Assembly: GCF_947179165.1 (NCBI RefSeq)
Contig: NC_077245.1
Coordinates: forward strand, 44,780,786 to 44,844,785
Origin: Solanum dulcamara
Lineage: Eukaryota > Streptophyta > Magnoliopsida > Solanales > Solanaceae
DNA: 64,000 bases
Direction: 5' to 3'
Part shown: positions 1-9,188 of the stretch, piece by piece
Numbering within the stretch: position 1 is the stretch's first letter
Layout: each line of letters begins with the position of its first letter
Program-made: the position numbers and the translations under genes
Notes under the pieces: generated by a model
Database searches by the model: none
Seen by the model: the letters and a program-made list of their open reading frames with translations, nothing else
Told to the model about the DNA's origin: nothing

Positions 1-121
1 TTGGCTGATTTATGCAAATGCCCATATTTAGGACTTCTAATTCATATTTTTAAAAGTAGGGTAAATATAGCTCTAAGAAAATTATCCTTTTGGACAACGT
101 TAGATTCAGGTCTAATGTTTG

Positions 122-168
<47 letters not shown>

Positions 169-651
169 CTCAATCTTAAAGATAAACTACTAGACTATTA
201 TCTAATGTGTGTAATAACTTACAAAATATTATAGAGCATAGACTAATCTTTTCTCGTAAGATTTTCAATTTGCTCAGATGAATCTTTAAACCATAAGTTG
301 CAATAACAATATAATTAAGAGAGTCATTTGCTAAATAGATGTCCCAAAAAAAAGAGAAGTTGTATAAATTTCTGATATTTAATTATTGTGTGGGTTTTTA
401 AAGTGACATGATTAATGTATAAAGAAAAAACATTGACTCGGAAAGGAATGGTCCCGTGGAGAAGATAGAAATGTCGAATAAGACATTCAAGAAATGGTGT
501 GAGGCATAGAGGTAGCTAGCAAGGTAATTAAGTCAGCACCTGCTCAAACTAGACAAAACACAAGCTGATACATATATATATAAATTAAAGCATTGCAGGA
601 AGTTTGACATGACAAGATATAGTTCGAGTCTAATTAGATTAGAAGATTCTA
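1..651. other. Left-edge spacer, no gene seen
   Basis: AT-rich non-coding sequence. I see no exon that would continue the GDSL lipase (minus strand) and no RNA gene. It holds the AT microsatellite listed separately. If the GDSL gene is real and intact, this stretch is its first intron. Confidence 0.5.
125..166. repeat. (AT)21 microsatellite
   Basis: About 42 bases of uninterrupted AT dinucleotide. It explains a spurious Ile-Tyr repeat open frame and has no coding meaning. Confidence 0.97.
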
Positions 652-781
652 TGTTAAAGAATTGAAAAAGTCTCACATCACTGGTTAATGAGATAAATGG
701 TTTCCTTATAAGATTTGGACAATCCTACTCCCATTGAGCTAGTTTTTGGAATATGAGTTAGGTGCAAAACTTAATTTTACA
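652..781 (+). mobile_element. TRIM-like solo LTR
   Basis: This 130-bp block starts TG and ends CA. It has the layout of a very common small plant terminal repeat: an AAGTCTCACATC motif, GGTTAATGAGA, TTTCCTTATAAGATTTGGACAA and a GAGCTAG...GAGTTAGG end. I recognise this from memory as a terminal-repeat-in-miniature type. The flanks (TTCTA and GTATA) do not form a convincing target duplication, so the borders are tentative. It would lie within the first intron of the GDSL gene if that gene continues leftwards. Confidence 0.45.
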
Positions 782-929
782 GTATATAGTAATTCCTTTT
801 GTAAAAGAATTTGGAAGAGTCGGTGGTGTCTTCCTTGATCAGATGATTGGAACTTCCACGAGTTATTAGTAAGATCGTTTTAAATATACTATTATTTAGT
901 TAGTTGATGAAATTCATGATCCCACTTAC

Positions 930-1188
930 CTATAAAATCAGAGATGAGACGACCATCAGAAGGTCTACCAGTTGTATATTTGAAGAATGATTCACCATAA
1001 GGCCACCAATTTGATTGATAATCAGTAGTAGTATTGATGTAGTTATTATTCCCAGGATCCAGTATCGAATCACCAAACACAAAGAGGGATGCACGAGGTA
1101 GTTTTATACTGCACTCAACACACCCGATTAATATTATTCCAACCAAAATGCAGATGAAACCATGAAACAAGTTTGAGTTGAAATCCAT
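930..1188 (-). CDS. GDSL esterase/lipase, exon 1 (partial gene)
   Basis: First exon of a secreted GDSL-family serine esterase/lipase. It encodes 86 codons plus one base. Residues 1-27 form a signal peptide with a hydrophobic core (FICILVGIILIGC). GDSL block I follows (FVFGDSILDPGNNNYINTT, about residues 37-55), with the nucleophile Ser in GDS and the GNNNY element. Conserved N-terminal features WWPYGESFF and GRPSDGRLISDFI come next. The exon ends at a consensus donor (ATAG then GTAAGT, 929-924) in phase 1, where genes of this family usually have their first intron. Start chosen: the first ATG, directly before the signal peptide. Blocks II, III and V with the catalytic Asp-His should lie at lower coordinates, but none is visible down to base 1. 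The gene either has a first intron over 900 bp or is truncated. Confidence 0.8.
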
Positions 1189-1497
1189 TTGAGGAGGACT
1201 TTTGATTCGAGTACTTTGTCAAGAAACTGCTCCCGTCATGTTTGAGTTTTATAATTGCCATCACGGATGGCGGCTTCAGAAATTTATAGTTTATGTATTA
1301 TCTTCTTTTCTAGTTTTTAATTTTTATGTCCCTTCTTCCAAGGGTCAAACACACCTAGTTCCCAATTTTTAGTCAAATCCCATACCCGATGACTTAGATA
1401 TGTCGCGGCATAAGCAAATATTTAAACAAGTGAATAAATCATATTATTTCAATGGACTTCTGCCCCTTGCATTAAATTAATCTAACTTAGGGATAGT
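1189..1497 (-). promoter_or_regulatory. Probable GDSL lipase promoter and 5' leader
   Basis: The sequence upstream of the GDSL ATG on the minus strand carries a TATA-like ACTATAAA at 1290-1283, about 95 nt before the ATG. A second ATTATAAAA lies about 60 nt before it. The spacing suits a plant core promoter with a short leader. Beyond 1497 retroelement sequence begins, so the host-derived promoter would be at most about 300 bp. Confidence 0.35.
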
Positions 1498-2019
1498 TGT
1501 AATGACCCTCTAGGACATTTTCTCTATATTGCGGTATTTTAAGCATTTAGAGTTTTCTTATAGTAATCCCAAGTCATTTATAACTTACTGGTAGTTTAGT
1601 AACTTAGTCACTCGTTTAGCTTTTATGCAATTTTCTATGTTTAGAGCTTCTGAAGTTTGAATGATTGACTTCGATTAAAACTTCAGAAAGACGATCTCAG
1701 AATTCAATTTTGATGACTCTGTTAGCTCAAAAACTTCAAGTTTAGTCCAGACCGACCTTTTATTCGGGTTCTGAAGCTTCTGGACTCATTTAGAGCAACC
1801 TTTTTGTTTCTGGCTAAAATGGAGCCTGGGTGTGGGACCCACTTTCTATCGAGATGACCTCCAATGGAAGTTTCAACATCTTCATTGAGTCCAAAATATC
1901 AAAATTATTGGGGGTAGCATAGCTTGTTTGTGTGCATGAATTTTTAAACCTATCCCGAGCACCCGAGCGGAGTTTGTTGGGACTCAGCCCATTTTTGCTA
2001 GTGCACTGTAATGGAGCAG

Positions 2020-2225
2020 CCTCCCCAGCGCTCCTGACACCGCTTGAGCGTTAGCCTCTTTACGGGTCAGGGTGTCTCTTAAGCGGAGCTTGCCAGCTAA
2101 GGACCAACCATTTTAGCGGCCTTAGCCTCTCTTAAGTGGCAAGGGTGCTGCTTTGATAGAGCAGTCAACTGAGCCTAGCCGCTTTAGTAGTAGAGGCGCC
2201 GCTTAAGCGCCCAAAGTGACCAATG
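2020..2225. repeat. GC-rich palindromic repeat cluster in old LTR
   Basis: Several imperfect copies of a GCCGCTTAAGCG-like motif lie in otherwise AT-rich sequence. The clearest is CGCTTAAGCG at 2200-2209, a perfect 10-bp palindrome; related forms are CTCTTAAGCGGAG and CTCTTAAGTGG. Spacing is irregular. Confidence 0.6.
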
Positions 2226-3538
2226 TAGCGGGCATGAACTGGTAATTAAACCCATTTTCAACCTTATTTCCCCAAAGTTTATATCCAATATTTTTTGAGA
2301 ACTCGTTTTTGCGGGGGAAATTATGGGTTATTGCTGGGAAATTTGCTTTGGGTCATTGTTACGCTTGTTGTCCTCACGTTTTAAACTCGTAACTCTCCTT
2401 CTTTCTCCTCCATTTTAGTTTCAATGGTGAATTGTGATTCTTGATGACGCATGAACTGATTTGACTCGAATTTAAGATCAGTTTATGCCTATTTTAGGGG
2501 CACAAGCTCCTTTAGTTGATTGGAACCTATTAATGAAATCAATTTTGAGATTCCTTGCATGGGTCCCACAATGCAGTTTTGACTCAATTTTGGTCCTGTC
2601 TTCGATTGTTGTGAATTGAGTGTCAAAACATCCAAATTGATGTTGTGATCATTTATTTGATAGCATGGCAGAGGTAAAATGCATTTTGAAAGGGTAAAGC
2701 ACCGATTTAGTTATTTTGAAATGCGCGTGATCGGCATCGATGTAGGCTATGACTTATTGATCATAGATTGAACTTGTGTTAGTGTTTACATATAGTTTAG
2801 CTATTTTTGGGTGGGTTTTAGTATGATTCATGTTTAGTTGATAGAATTCCTGCCTTAGCTTCTTTTTCAGGTAATTTCGAGAAGTTTAAGCATGTTTGCC
2901 TTAGTTATGTTGTTGCTTTTCCATGTTGTATCTTGAAGCATTTTTGTATTAATATTGGTAGCTTACTATTGGCGTTATCCTAGGTATAGGCTAGTGATTG
3001 ACATAGACTTGCTATTTTTGGGAGCCGTTGTGCCATAGAAATCCTCCAAAATCAATTCGGAAAATGTTAGCTCCTTGTAGAATGATGTAGCAGACTTGGG
3101 TATAATAGTTTGAATCCTTAGCTTGATGATAACTCTGCCCTTATTAGATTCTATCCATAATCTTCCTATGTGATGGCCCAATGTTATTTGGTCAAAAATT
3201 TGGGCCTTATTGTACTATTTGGTTTTGGGCTTGGGTTTGAGTTAGGAGTGAGTTATTGGTGACTCTAGGGTTGGGTTTCGATCCATGGTAGCCCCTTTGA
3301 TGGTCTATATCTATTGACCCAAAAAAAAATTCTAACTCTCCTTATAGCCACGATATGAATTTGGGGTATATTACATACAACCTCGGTCTGAGTTCCTAGC
3401 ACATTACTTTTAGTTGGGTTGTGACCTGGCAGCATAGTTCTATTGGGTTCTTCGGGGTATTTTAGCCACGAATTCAAATTCTGAGTCTTTTTCTCCCTTT
3501 TCTGGAATGCAGTTGCTCTTATTCAGAATACTTATAGC

Positions 3539-3543
3539 TCGTA
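3539..3543. repeat. Target site duplication of A, left
   Basis: TCGTA directly before the 5' LTR. The identical TCGTA follows the 3' LTR at 13257-13261. Confidence 0.95.
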
Positions 3544-3954
3544 TGTAACACCCCCCAAAATTTTTTACTAGGATTCGAACCCTTTTTCGTATACGTGTAG
3601 GATCGAACCCGACCATTGTAAAGTGTATGCATGGGTTAGGGTGAGTTCCCAAGGAATTGGAGAGTGTTAGAGGTGATGTGGGGTCATAAAGGATCCCTAG
3701 AACCAAGCTAAGCCCAAAGAATTCGTCCTGGCTAAGTTTTAGAGTGAGTTCGTATAAGGGGTCGACTTCTAGCGACCATATCTTTTGAGATAGGATGATC
3801 TGGGTGGCCCATGACCTATTGAATTAAAGGTCTTTGAGTGTTCTTTCCATCGCCGCTAAGATTGTAATTTTTGAAGTTCGGAGTTAAAAGTTATAACTAT
3901 CCCAAGACGAACTAGTACTGTAGGAATTTCAAGCCTGGGTGACAACTGCTGGAA

Positions 3955-4255
3955 ACCTGGGCTTGGCGCCGCAGTGGCGCGACGTGCCACTATCGTGCCA
4001 GGAACAAGCCTCAGTAGTTTGGTCTCTAGCGTGGCATGCCACTAGGAGATGTGTAGGGTTTTTAAGCCTATTTTCCAGAACCCATAAAATATGGGCTTGG
4101 CGTTGTAAGGGCGCGACGTGCCACTATCGCGCCACAAATCAGGCTTAGTAGTTTGGTCCTTGGCGCGATGCGCCACTATCATATGTGCAGGTTTTAAGCC
4201 TAAATTTGACTTGGCACCACAGTAGCGTGACGCGCCACTATCGCGCCAAAAGTGT
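3955..4255. repeat. Palindromic GC-rich array (5 units) in A 5' LTR
   Basis: Five diverged units begin near 3959, 4025, 4091, 4158 and 4211, a spacing of roughly 55-66 bp. Each core resembles AGTGGCGCGACGCGCCACT followed by ATCGCGCC, and cores are separated by a CCTCAGTAGTTTGGTC-like linker. The array ends about 55 bp upstream of the TATA element. Confidence 0.85.
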
Positions 4256-4309
4256 TTTAGTCGTTTTTCTAGATTTTTGAAGAAAGGGCAATTTGGGTAT
4301 TTCTCAAAT

Positions 4310-4317
4310 TATATATA
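4310..4317 (+). promoter_or_regulatory. TATA-like element of A LTR promoter
   Basis: TATATATA directly follows the palindromic array and precedes a pyrimidine-rich leader (TCCCTCCCTCTCTC). This is the position expected for the U3/R promoter. Confidence 0.5.
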
Positions 4318-4493
4318 CACAAGCCTTGAACGTTTTTGGATCATTTTTTTCAGTCCCTCCCTCTCTCTAAAAGCCCTAAAAATTTCCCTCTCTTCCCCTT
4401 CTTCTCCATTTCCAACAAGGATTGCTTCAAGAACTCCAAAGATTCAAGCTTTCCATTAAAGATCCAACATCAAGGTTTTCTTCAAAGTCTTCA

Positions 4494-4508
4494 CTAAGGT
4501 ATGTAAGG
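4494..4508 (+). promoter_or_regulatory. Putative leader splice donor in A LTR
   Basis: CTAAG then GTATGTAAGG is a near-consensus plant 5' splice site with GT at 4499-4500. It recurs in the 3' LTR (GT at 11822), in E (GT at 55126-55125, minus) and in the unrelated LTR fragment at 14295. The matching acceptor is at 6146. Confidence 0.5.
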
Positions 4509-5936
4509 CTACTCAAAGCATGGGTTGAGTCTGCCCATGTGCCCTACATCTTCTTTTGATTTATTGTCCATAAGAATGAAGCTTATTGATAGAGGTAGGT
4601 CAAAATAGGCCCTTTTCATCTATTACCCTAATTTTTATTATGTGGATGTTGTGGAGTCGAGAAAGTGATGTGCTTCATGTTGTTATGAATTGATTGAGAT
4701 GAGAGGTTGAACTTATATTATTAATTTCTTAACTATGTTGATTATGATAAAGAAATGTTAATTTTCTTAAATATGTTGCTTATTCTTGAATTATTGATTT
4801 AAAACCTTGGAGTTGTGTTGAGTCCCAAAATATATGATTGGGATTGATCGGATAGTATGATTGGGAGAGATTTGATTGTGATAGAGTTGATGAGTTGACA
4901 AGGTTGTAAATGAGACTTGTCGATATGATTTGATTGAGTTGATTGGATAGAGTTTTATGAGCATTGAGTCTTGGGAGGAGTATCGAGCACCGAAGTGGGT
5001 AAGAGTATAGTCCATACTTGAACCCCATGAACTACGCTGCTAACGTAGGAAGGGATTGAACCGTTAAAGTCGGATGCTTCCCATGGGATCGAACCGTTAA
5101 ATTCAGATGTTTCCCCTTTTATTGTCTTGAAATGATAGGACTTGACTGATCAATGGGATCCATGATTGGTTGATTCATTCATACCCTGGTAAAGTATGAA
5201 CGGACGTGGCAACAACGTCGGTTTATTGTACTGTCATTGGCTCATAAGTGATAATTGTCGGATAAGAGAAACTCTCATATAGGTCTTGATAGTACTCTGA
5301 GTTGGATTGAGTTGAATGGTATGTGATTGGTCCCGTCTAAACCATATTCTTGTTTAGACTTAGGATACTTGATTGAGTTGTTCTTCTTCCTGAGTTGAGA
5401 TTCCGAGTTTGTTTGCTTCTTTCTAATGTTCTTTCATTCGGCCATTTTACATACTGTACATTCTATGTACTGACGTCATTTGGTATGCATCGTTTCATGA
5501 TGTATAGACAGGTACTAGAGATCATCAACCGATGCACCGTTGAAGATCTCCCTACTTCCCGCTGGTTGGTGAGTCCTCCTAGTCTCCGGAAGATGCCGAG
5601 ATTATCTTCATAGCATTATTTTGTCTCTTTTATTTTGATTGTTGGTAGCCATGGGCTTGTCATTGGCACCTCCTAGATTGTTGATAGAGGCTTCATGGAC
5701 TAGAGTGTGGGAATGATGAGTCGTTCGTTTGACTAGTTTTATTCTAGCTGATTATTGATTTGATAGTTGTTTGGCTTTTGGCCCTATATTATGGATAGTA
5801 TTCCTATGATTGAGTCTTCCGCCGATAAAATATGAATGAATGAAAGTGTGACTAGACTAGGTGGTTCGCTTGAAGGTCAGAAATGGCTTTCGAATGCCGA
5901 CCACGCCTAGGGTACCCTCCCAGAGTGTGACAAACA

Positions 5937-5948
5937 TGGTATCAGAGC
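5937..5948 (+). other. Primer binding site of A (tRNA-iMet)
   Basis: TGGTATCAGAGC, complementary to the 3' end of initiator tRNA-Met, lies 4 nt (AACA) after the LTR end. It is a perfect match to the usual plant primer site. Confidence 0.92.
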
Positions 5949-6119
5949 ACAGAGTTCAAGAGTCCTAGGGAGTCTATGAAGGCGTGTCTAGTAGAGTCTT
6001 GCTTATGGGTATGTTGTGCACCACATTTATAATCAGGAGGTTATAAGACATTAAGAATTGTTTCACTTCTTTCATACTCTGAGTTTGTGCGTTAGAGTTA
6101 AACTCTATAAAACTTCCTT

Positions 6120-6146
6120 TCTAATTTGTGCATTTATACGTTACAG
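6120..6146 (+). promoter_or_regulatory. Putative branch point and splice acceptor before A gag
   Basis: TCTAAT (6120-6125) fits a plant branch point. TTACAG ends at 6146, and the gag ATG follows 3 nt later. The same elements stand before gag in E and D. With the donor at 4499 it defines a 1648-nt leader intron that includes the LTR end and the primer site. Confidence 0.45.
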
Positions 6147-6149
6147 ATA

Positions 6150-7211
6150 ATGCCTCCTAAGCGTACTGCTAGCCAGAGGAATGTTGATAACACAGAGATG
6201 CCACAGTCAGAGGTATGCCCATCGAGGGCTAGGGGCCGACTGTGAGGTATGCAGAGGCACCTCAAATACCTACTACTCCGCCTGTACCAACTTTGGAAGA
6301 AGACTTTCGAAGAGCGATTGCCATGCTCACTCAACTAATAGCTGCCCGAAATGGTAACCAGAGTTCGCCAACTCTTAGCTCTAGTTCCCAAGAGCCGTCT
6401 GTTGCCACCAGAATTAGAGACTTTCTGAGAATGAATCCGCTGGCATTCACGGGTTCCAAGGTTAATAAAGACCCCCAAAATCTTATTGATGAGATAGGGA
6501 AGATCTTAAAAGCTATGCATGCTACGGAAATCGAGGGGGTTGAGTTGGTGTCTTATTAACTCAAAGATGTGGCAAACATTTGGTATAACCAATGGGAACA
6601 AGGTAGAGGTGAGGATGCTGAACCTGCTATATGGGATGAATTTGAGGGAGTCTTTCTTGACCATTTCTTTCCCAGAGAATTGAGGGAAGCGAAGGTGGAA
6701 GAGTTTGTGAATCTGAAACAAGAAAGTATGACTGTTAAGGAGTATAGTCTAAAGTTCATCCAGTTGTCTAGATATGCTCCAGAGATGATCCCAGATGTGA
6801 GGTCGAAGATGAGGAAGTTCGTCTCCAGATTTTGAGCAAGAAGGCAAAATCAGCAGGGCATGAGAATGAACAGATGAAAAACAAGGGCAACAGGTCCTTC
6901 TTCCAGAAGAGGCCTTCCAACTATGCCTCATCTACCGCCAGTGCACCTATGCCGCAGAATAGGTATGATCGGCAGGGACAGAGTCGCTAGAATTTCAGAC
7001 CCCAGGGTTCTCAATTTCAGGTTAGCGTGGGTCAAGGTTTGAGAGGGAAGCCATCATGCGGCAAGTACGGTAAGCTCCACTTGGGAGAGTGCAGAGCAGG
7101 AAGGGTTGGTTGTTATAAATATGGCCAAATGGACCATTTTCAGAGGGAGTGTCCAACAGGAGGGAAAAAGCCCAGTATTCTACCACTGCACCACCTACTA
7201 GAGGTAATTAG
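6150..7211 (+). pseudogene. Element A gag (capsid/nucleocapsid), broken
   Basis: Gag packages element RNA into virus-like particles. The start is ATGCCTCCTAAG at 6150, the same as in E. The frame closes at a stop at 6243-6245 and resumes shifted at about 6242 with the capsid region (ATRIRDFLRMNPLAFTGS, then YNQWEQG and FFPRELRE). A TAA at 6557-6559 stands where E has a Gln codon. Near 6832 A lacks about 125-130 bp that E keeps. The zinc knuckle reads CYKYGQMDHFQREC (about 7108-7150), with the second Cys replaced by Tyr, so zinc binding is lost. The region ends at a TAG (7209-7211) that E shares. Identification is firm; function is clearly lost. Confidence 0.85.
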
Positions 7212-7229
7212 AGGGGCACTGCTTCAGGT

Positions 7230-7910
7230 TTGAGCGGAGGTATAAACCGTCTATATGCCATGGGTAGTCGCCAAGATCAGGAGGACTCCCCAAACATCGT
7301 GACGGGTATGATTCGAGTCCTTTCTCTTGACTATTATGTTTTGATGGATCCGGGTGCCACACTATCTTTTGTGACTCCTTACGTGGCAAGTAGATTCAAT
7401 AGAATCCCTGAATGCCTTTGTGAGCCTTTCTGCGTAGCTACTCCTGTCGGTGATTCTGTCTTAGCTGAGAAAATCTATAGAGGTTGCACTATGTTAATTT
7501 ATCACAGGGATACCTTGGCCGACTTAGTTGAGTTAGACATAGTTGATTTTGATGTGATCCTTGGCATGGACTAGCTTTATGTCTGTTATGCCTCTATTGA
7601 TTGTAGCACTCAGATTGTCAAGTTCAAATTCCCGAATGAGGCTGTCATAGAGTGGAAGGGTAGTCCTGTCGTGCCTAAGGGTAAGTTTATTTCATACCTT
7701 AGGTCCAGGAAGCTAATCTCAAAAGGGTGTATTTATCATATTGTCCGAGTGAAAAATGACAATGTTGAGTCTCCATCCCTTGAATCGGTTCCGATTGTCA
7801 ATGAGTTTCCTGACGTCTTTCCTAAAGATCTGCCTGGAGTCCTTCTTGATAGGGAGATTGACTTTGGGATTGATGTTCTTCCTTATACATAGCCTATCTC
7901 AATCCCTCTA
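7230..7910 (+). pseudogene. Element A aspartic protease, broken
   Basis: Retropepsin-type protease that would cleave the polyprotein. The catalytic loop reads [16 protein letters not shown] (about 7341-7388), the usual D-x-G-A plus S-F-V pattern of chromoviruses. The second hallmark DVILGMD lies at about 7551-7571, directly before a TAG where the family has Trp (MDW). Sequence downstream continues in another frame ([18 protein letters not shown], then [12 protein letters not shown]), the linker leading into reverse transcriptase. A further TAG near 7890 replaces a Gln codon relative to E. The catalytic Asp is present, but the protein is cut by stops. Confidence 0.85.
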
Positions 7911-8660
7911 TATAGAATGGCTTCGGCTGAGTTGAAAGAGTTGAAGGACTTGTTAGATAAGGGATTCATTAGGCTGAGTGTCTCACCATAGGGTGCTCCT
8001 ATCCTATTCGTGCAAAAGAAAGATGGGTCCCTTAGAATGTGTATTGATTACAAGCAGCTGAACAAGGTCACCATAAAGAACAAATACCCTCTCCCCAAGA
8101 TAGATGATTTATTTGACCAACTTCAGGGTGTCACCTGTTTCTCAAAGATAGACGTAAGATCGGGCTACCATCAGTTGAAGGTGAGGGAGTGTGATATCCT
8201 AAAGACAGCTTTTTGGACCCGCTATGGCCATTTTGAGTTCTTGGTGATGTCCTTCAGGTTGACTAATGCCCCCGCAACTTTTATGGACCTCATGAAATGA
8301 GTATTTAAACCATATCTTGATATGTTTGTGATTGTATTCATAGATGATATTTTGGTTTACTCTAAGAATAAGGAGGAGAACGCCCATTATCTTAGAGTCG
8401 TCTTACAAACTTTGAAAGACCAGGTATTGTATGCAAAGTTCTCCAAATGTGAATTTTGGCTTGCGTTAGTGGCTTTTCTAGGCCACATTGTATCTGGAGA
8501 TGGTATTCGGGTTGATGCTCAGAAGATTGAGGCAGTGAAAAATTGGCCCAGACCCACATCCCCGATAGAGATCAGGAGTTTCTTGGGTTTGGCCGGCTAT
8601 TATCGAAGGTTTGTAGAGGGATTCTCATCCATATCATCACCATTGACTAAGTTGACCTAA
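7911..8660 (+). pseudogene. Element A reverse transcriptase, broken
   Basis: Ty3/gypsy reverse transcriptase, which copies element RNA to DNA. Motifs in order: [42 protein letters not shown], and the catalytic FIDD at 8337-8348 (gypsy form of YxDD) followed by ILVYSKN; then [11 protein letters not shown] and [12 protein letters not shown] from the thumb/connection. A TAG near 7989 replaces the Trp of SPWGAP. A TGA at 8298-8300 precedes VFKPYLDMF, separating the catalytic motif from the N-terminal half. Element E has a stop at exactly the same codon. The catalytic residues are intact but cannot be made in one chain. Confidence 0.9.
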
Positions 8661-9188
8661 AATAAGGCTAAGTTCCAATGGTCCGATGCTTGTGAGGAGA
8701 GTTTCCAGAAATTAAAGACCAAGTTAACCACTGTTCCTGTTCTAACTTTGCCCGATGGAACAGAGGGTTTTGTGATCTATTGTGATGCATCTAGGATCAG
8801 TTTGGGCTGTGTGTTGATGCAGAAGGGGAAGGTGATAGCCTATGCTTTAAGACAGCTTAAGATTCATGAGAGGAATTACCCAACTCATGACCTTGAGCTG
8901 GCCACTGTGGTATTTGCGCTTAAAATTTGGCGCCACTACTTGTATGGAGTGCGCGTTGATGTGTTCACCGATCATAAGAGTTTACAATACGTCTTCAGCC
9001 AGAAGGAACTCAATCTGAGGCAGAGGAAATGGCTCGAGCTACTCAAATACTATGATATGAGCATCCTCTACCATCCAGGTAAAGCTAACGTTGTTGCTGA
9101 TGCTTTTAGCAGGTTATCTATGGGTAGCACTGCCCATATAAAGGAGGAAAGGAAAGAATTGGCGAAGGAGATACATAGGTTAGCTTAA
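8661..9188 (+). pseudogene. Element A RNase H, partly intact
   Basis: The RNase H domain degrades the RNA strand of RNA:DNA hybrids during reverse transcription. An open stretch from 8748 shows [18 protein letters not shown] (first catalytic Asp), [20 protein letters not shown] (catalytic Glu), [21 protein letters not shown] (third acidic residue) and [17 protein letters not shown] (final Asp region). This is the longest undamaged part of the polyprotein apart from the C-terminus. A TAA at 8658-8660 before it and another at 9186-9188 after it cut it off from neighbours. Confidence 0.87.

Larger units (their letters stand above)
1498..3543 (+). mobile_element. Old gypsy-type LTR, left part (split by element A)
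   Basis: It begins with TGTAATGACCCTCTAGGACA, a start typical of long solanaceous gypsy LTRs, and has no long open frame. It contains a GC-rich palindromic stretch at about 2020-2225 and a TTTATATCC element at about 2279. Element A is inserted at its right end, and the sequence resumes at 13262 after removal of A and one copy of its TSD. No partner LTR of this type is visible, so it is probably a solo or truncated LTR. The family is not identified. Confidence 0.5.
3544..5932 (+). repeat. 5' LTR of element A
   Basis: Starts TGTAACACC and ends GTGTGACA. It pairs with 10871-13256. It contains the palindromic array (3955-4255), a TATA-like element (4310-4317), a CT-rich leader and a strong splice-donor motif at 4499. 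Hand alignment of the first 155 bases to the 3' LTR shows roughly ten differences plus a small indel, so insertion is not recent. Confidence 0.95.

Noticed and set aside
1..234. 77-codon open frame at the left edge
   Set aside because: Its second half is an Ile-Tyr run encoded by the AT microsatellite; no domain and no start context.
652..781. Possible Cassandra element (TRIM with 5S rRNA)
   Set aside because: No 5S rRNA-like internal promoter sequence is visible; kept only as TRIM-like.
3955..4255. Regularly spaced palindromes considered as a CRISPR-like array
   Set aside because: Plant nuclear LTR context, diverged units and similar linkers rather than unique spacers; not a CRISPR.
5937..5948. 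tRNA-like match
   Set aside because: Only the 12-nt primer site complementary to iMet tRNA; there is no tRNA gene fold around it.
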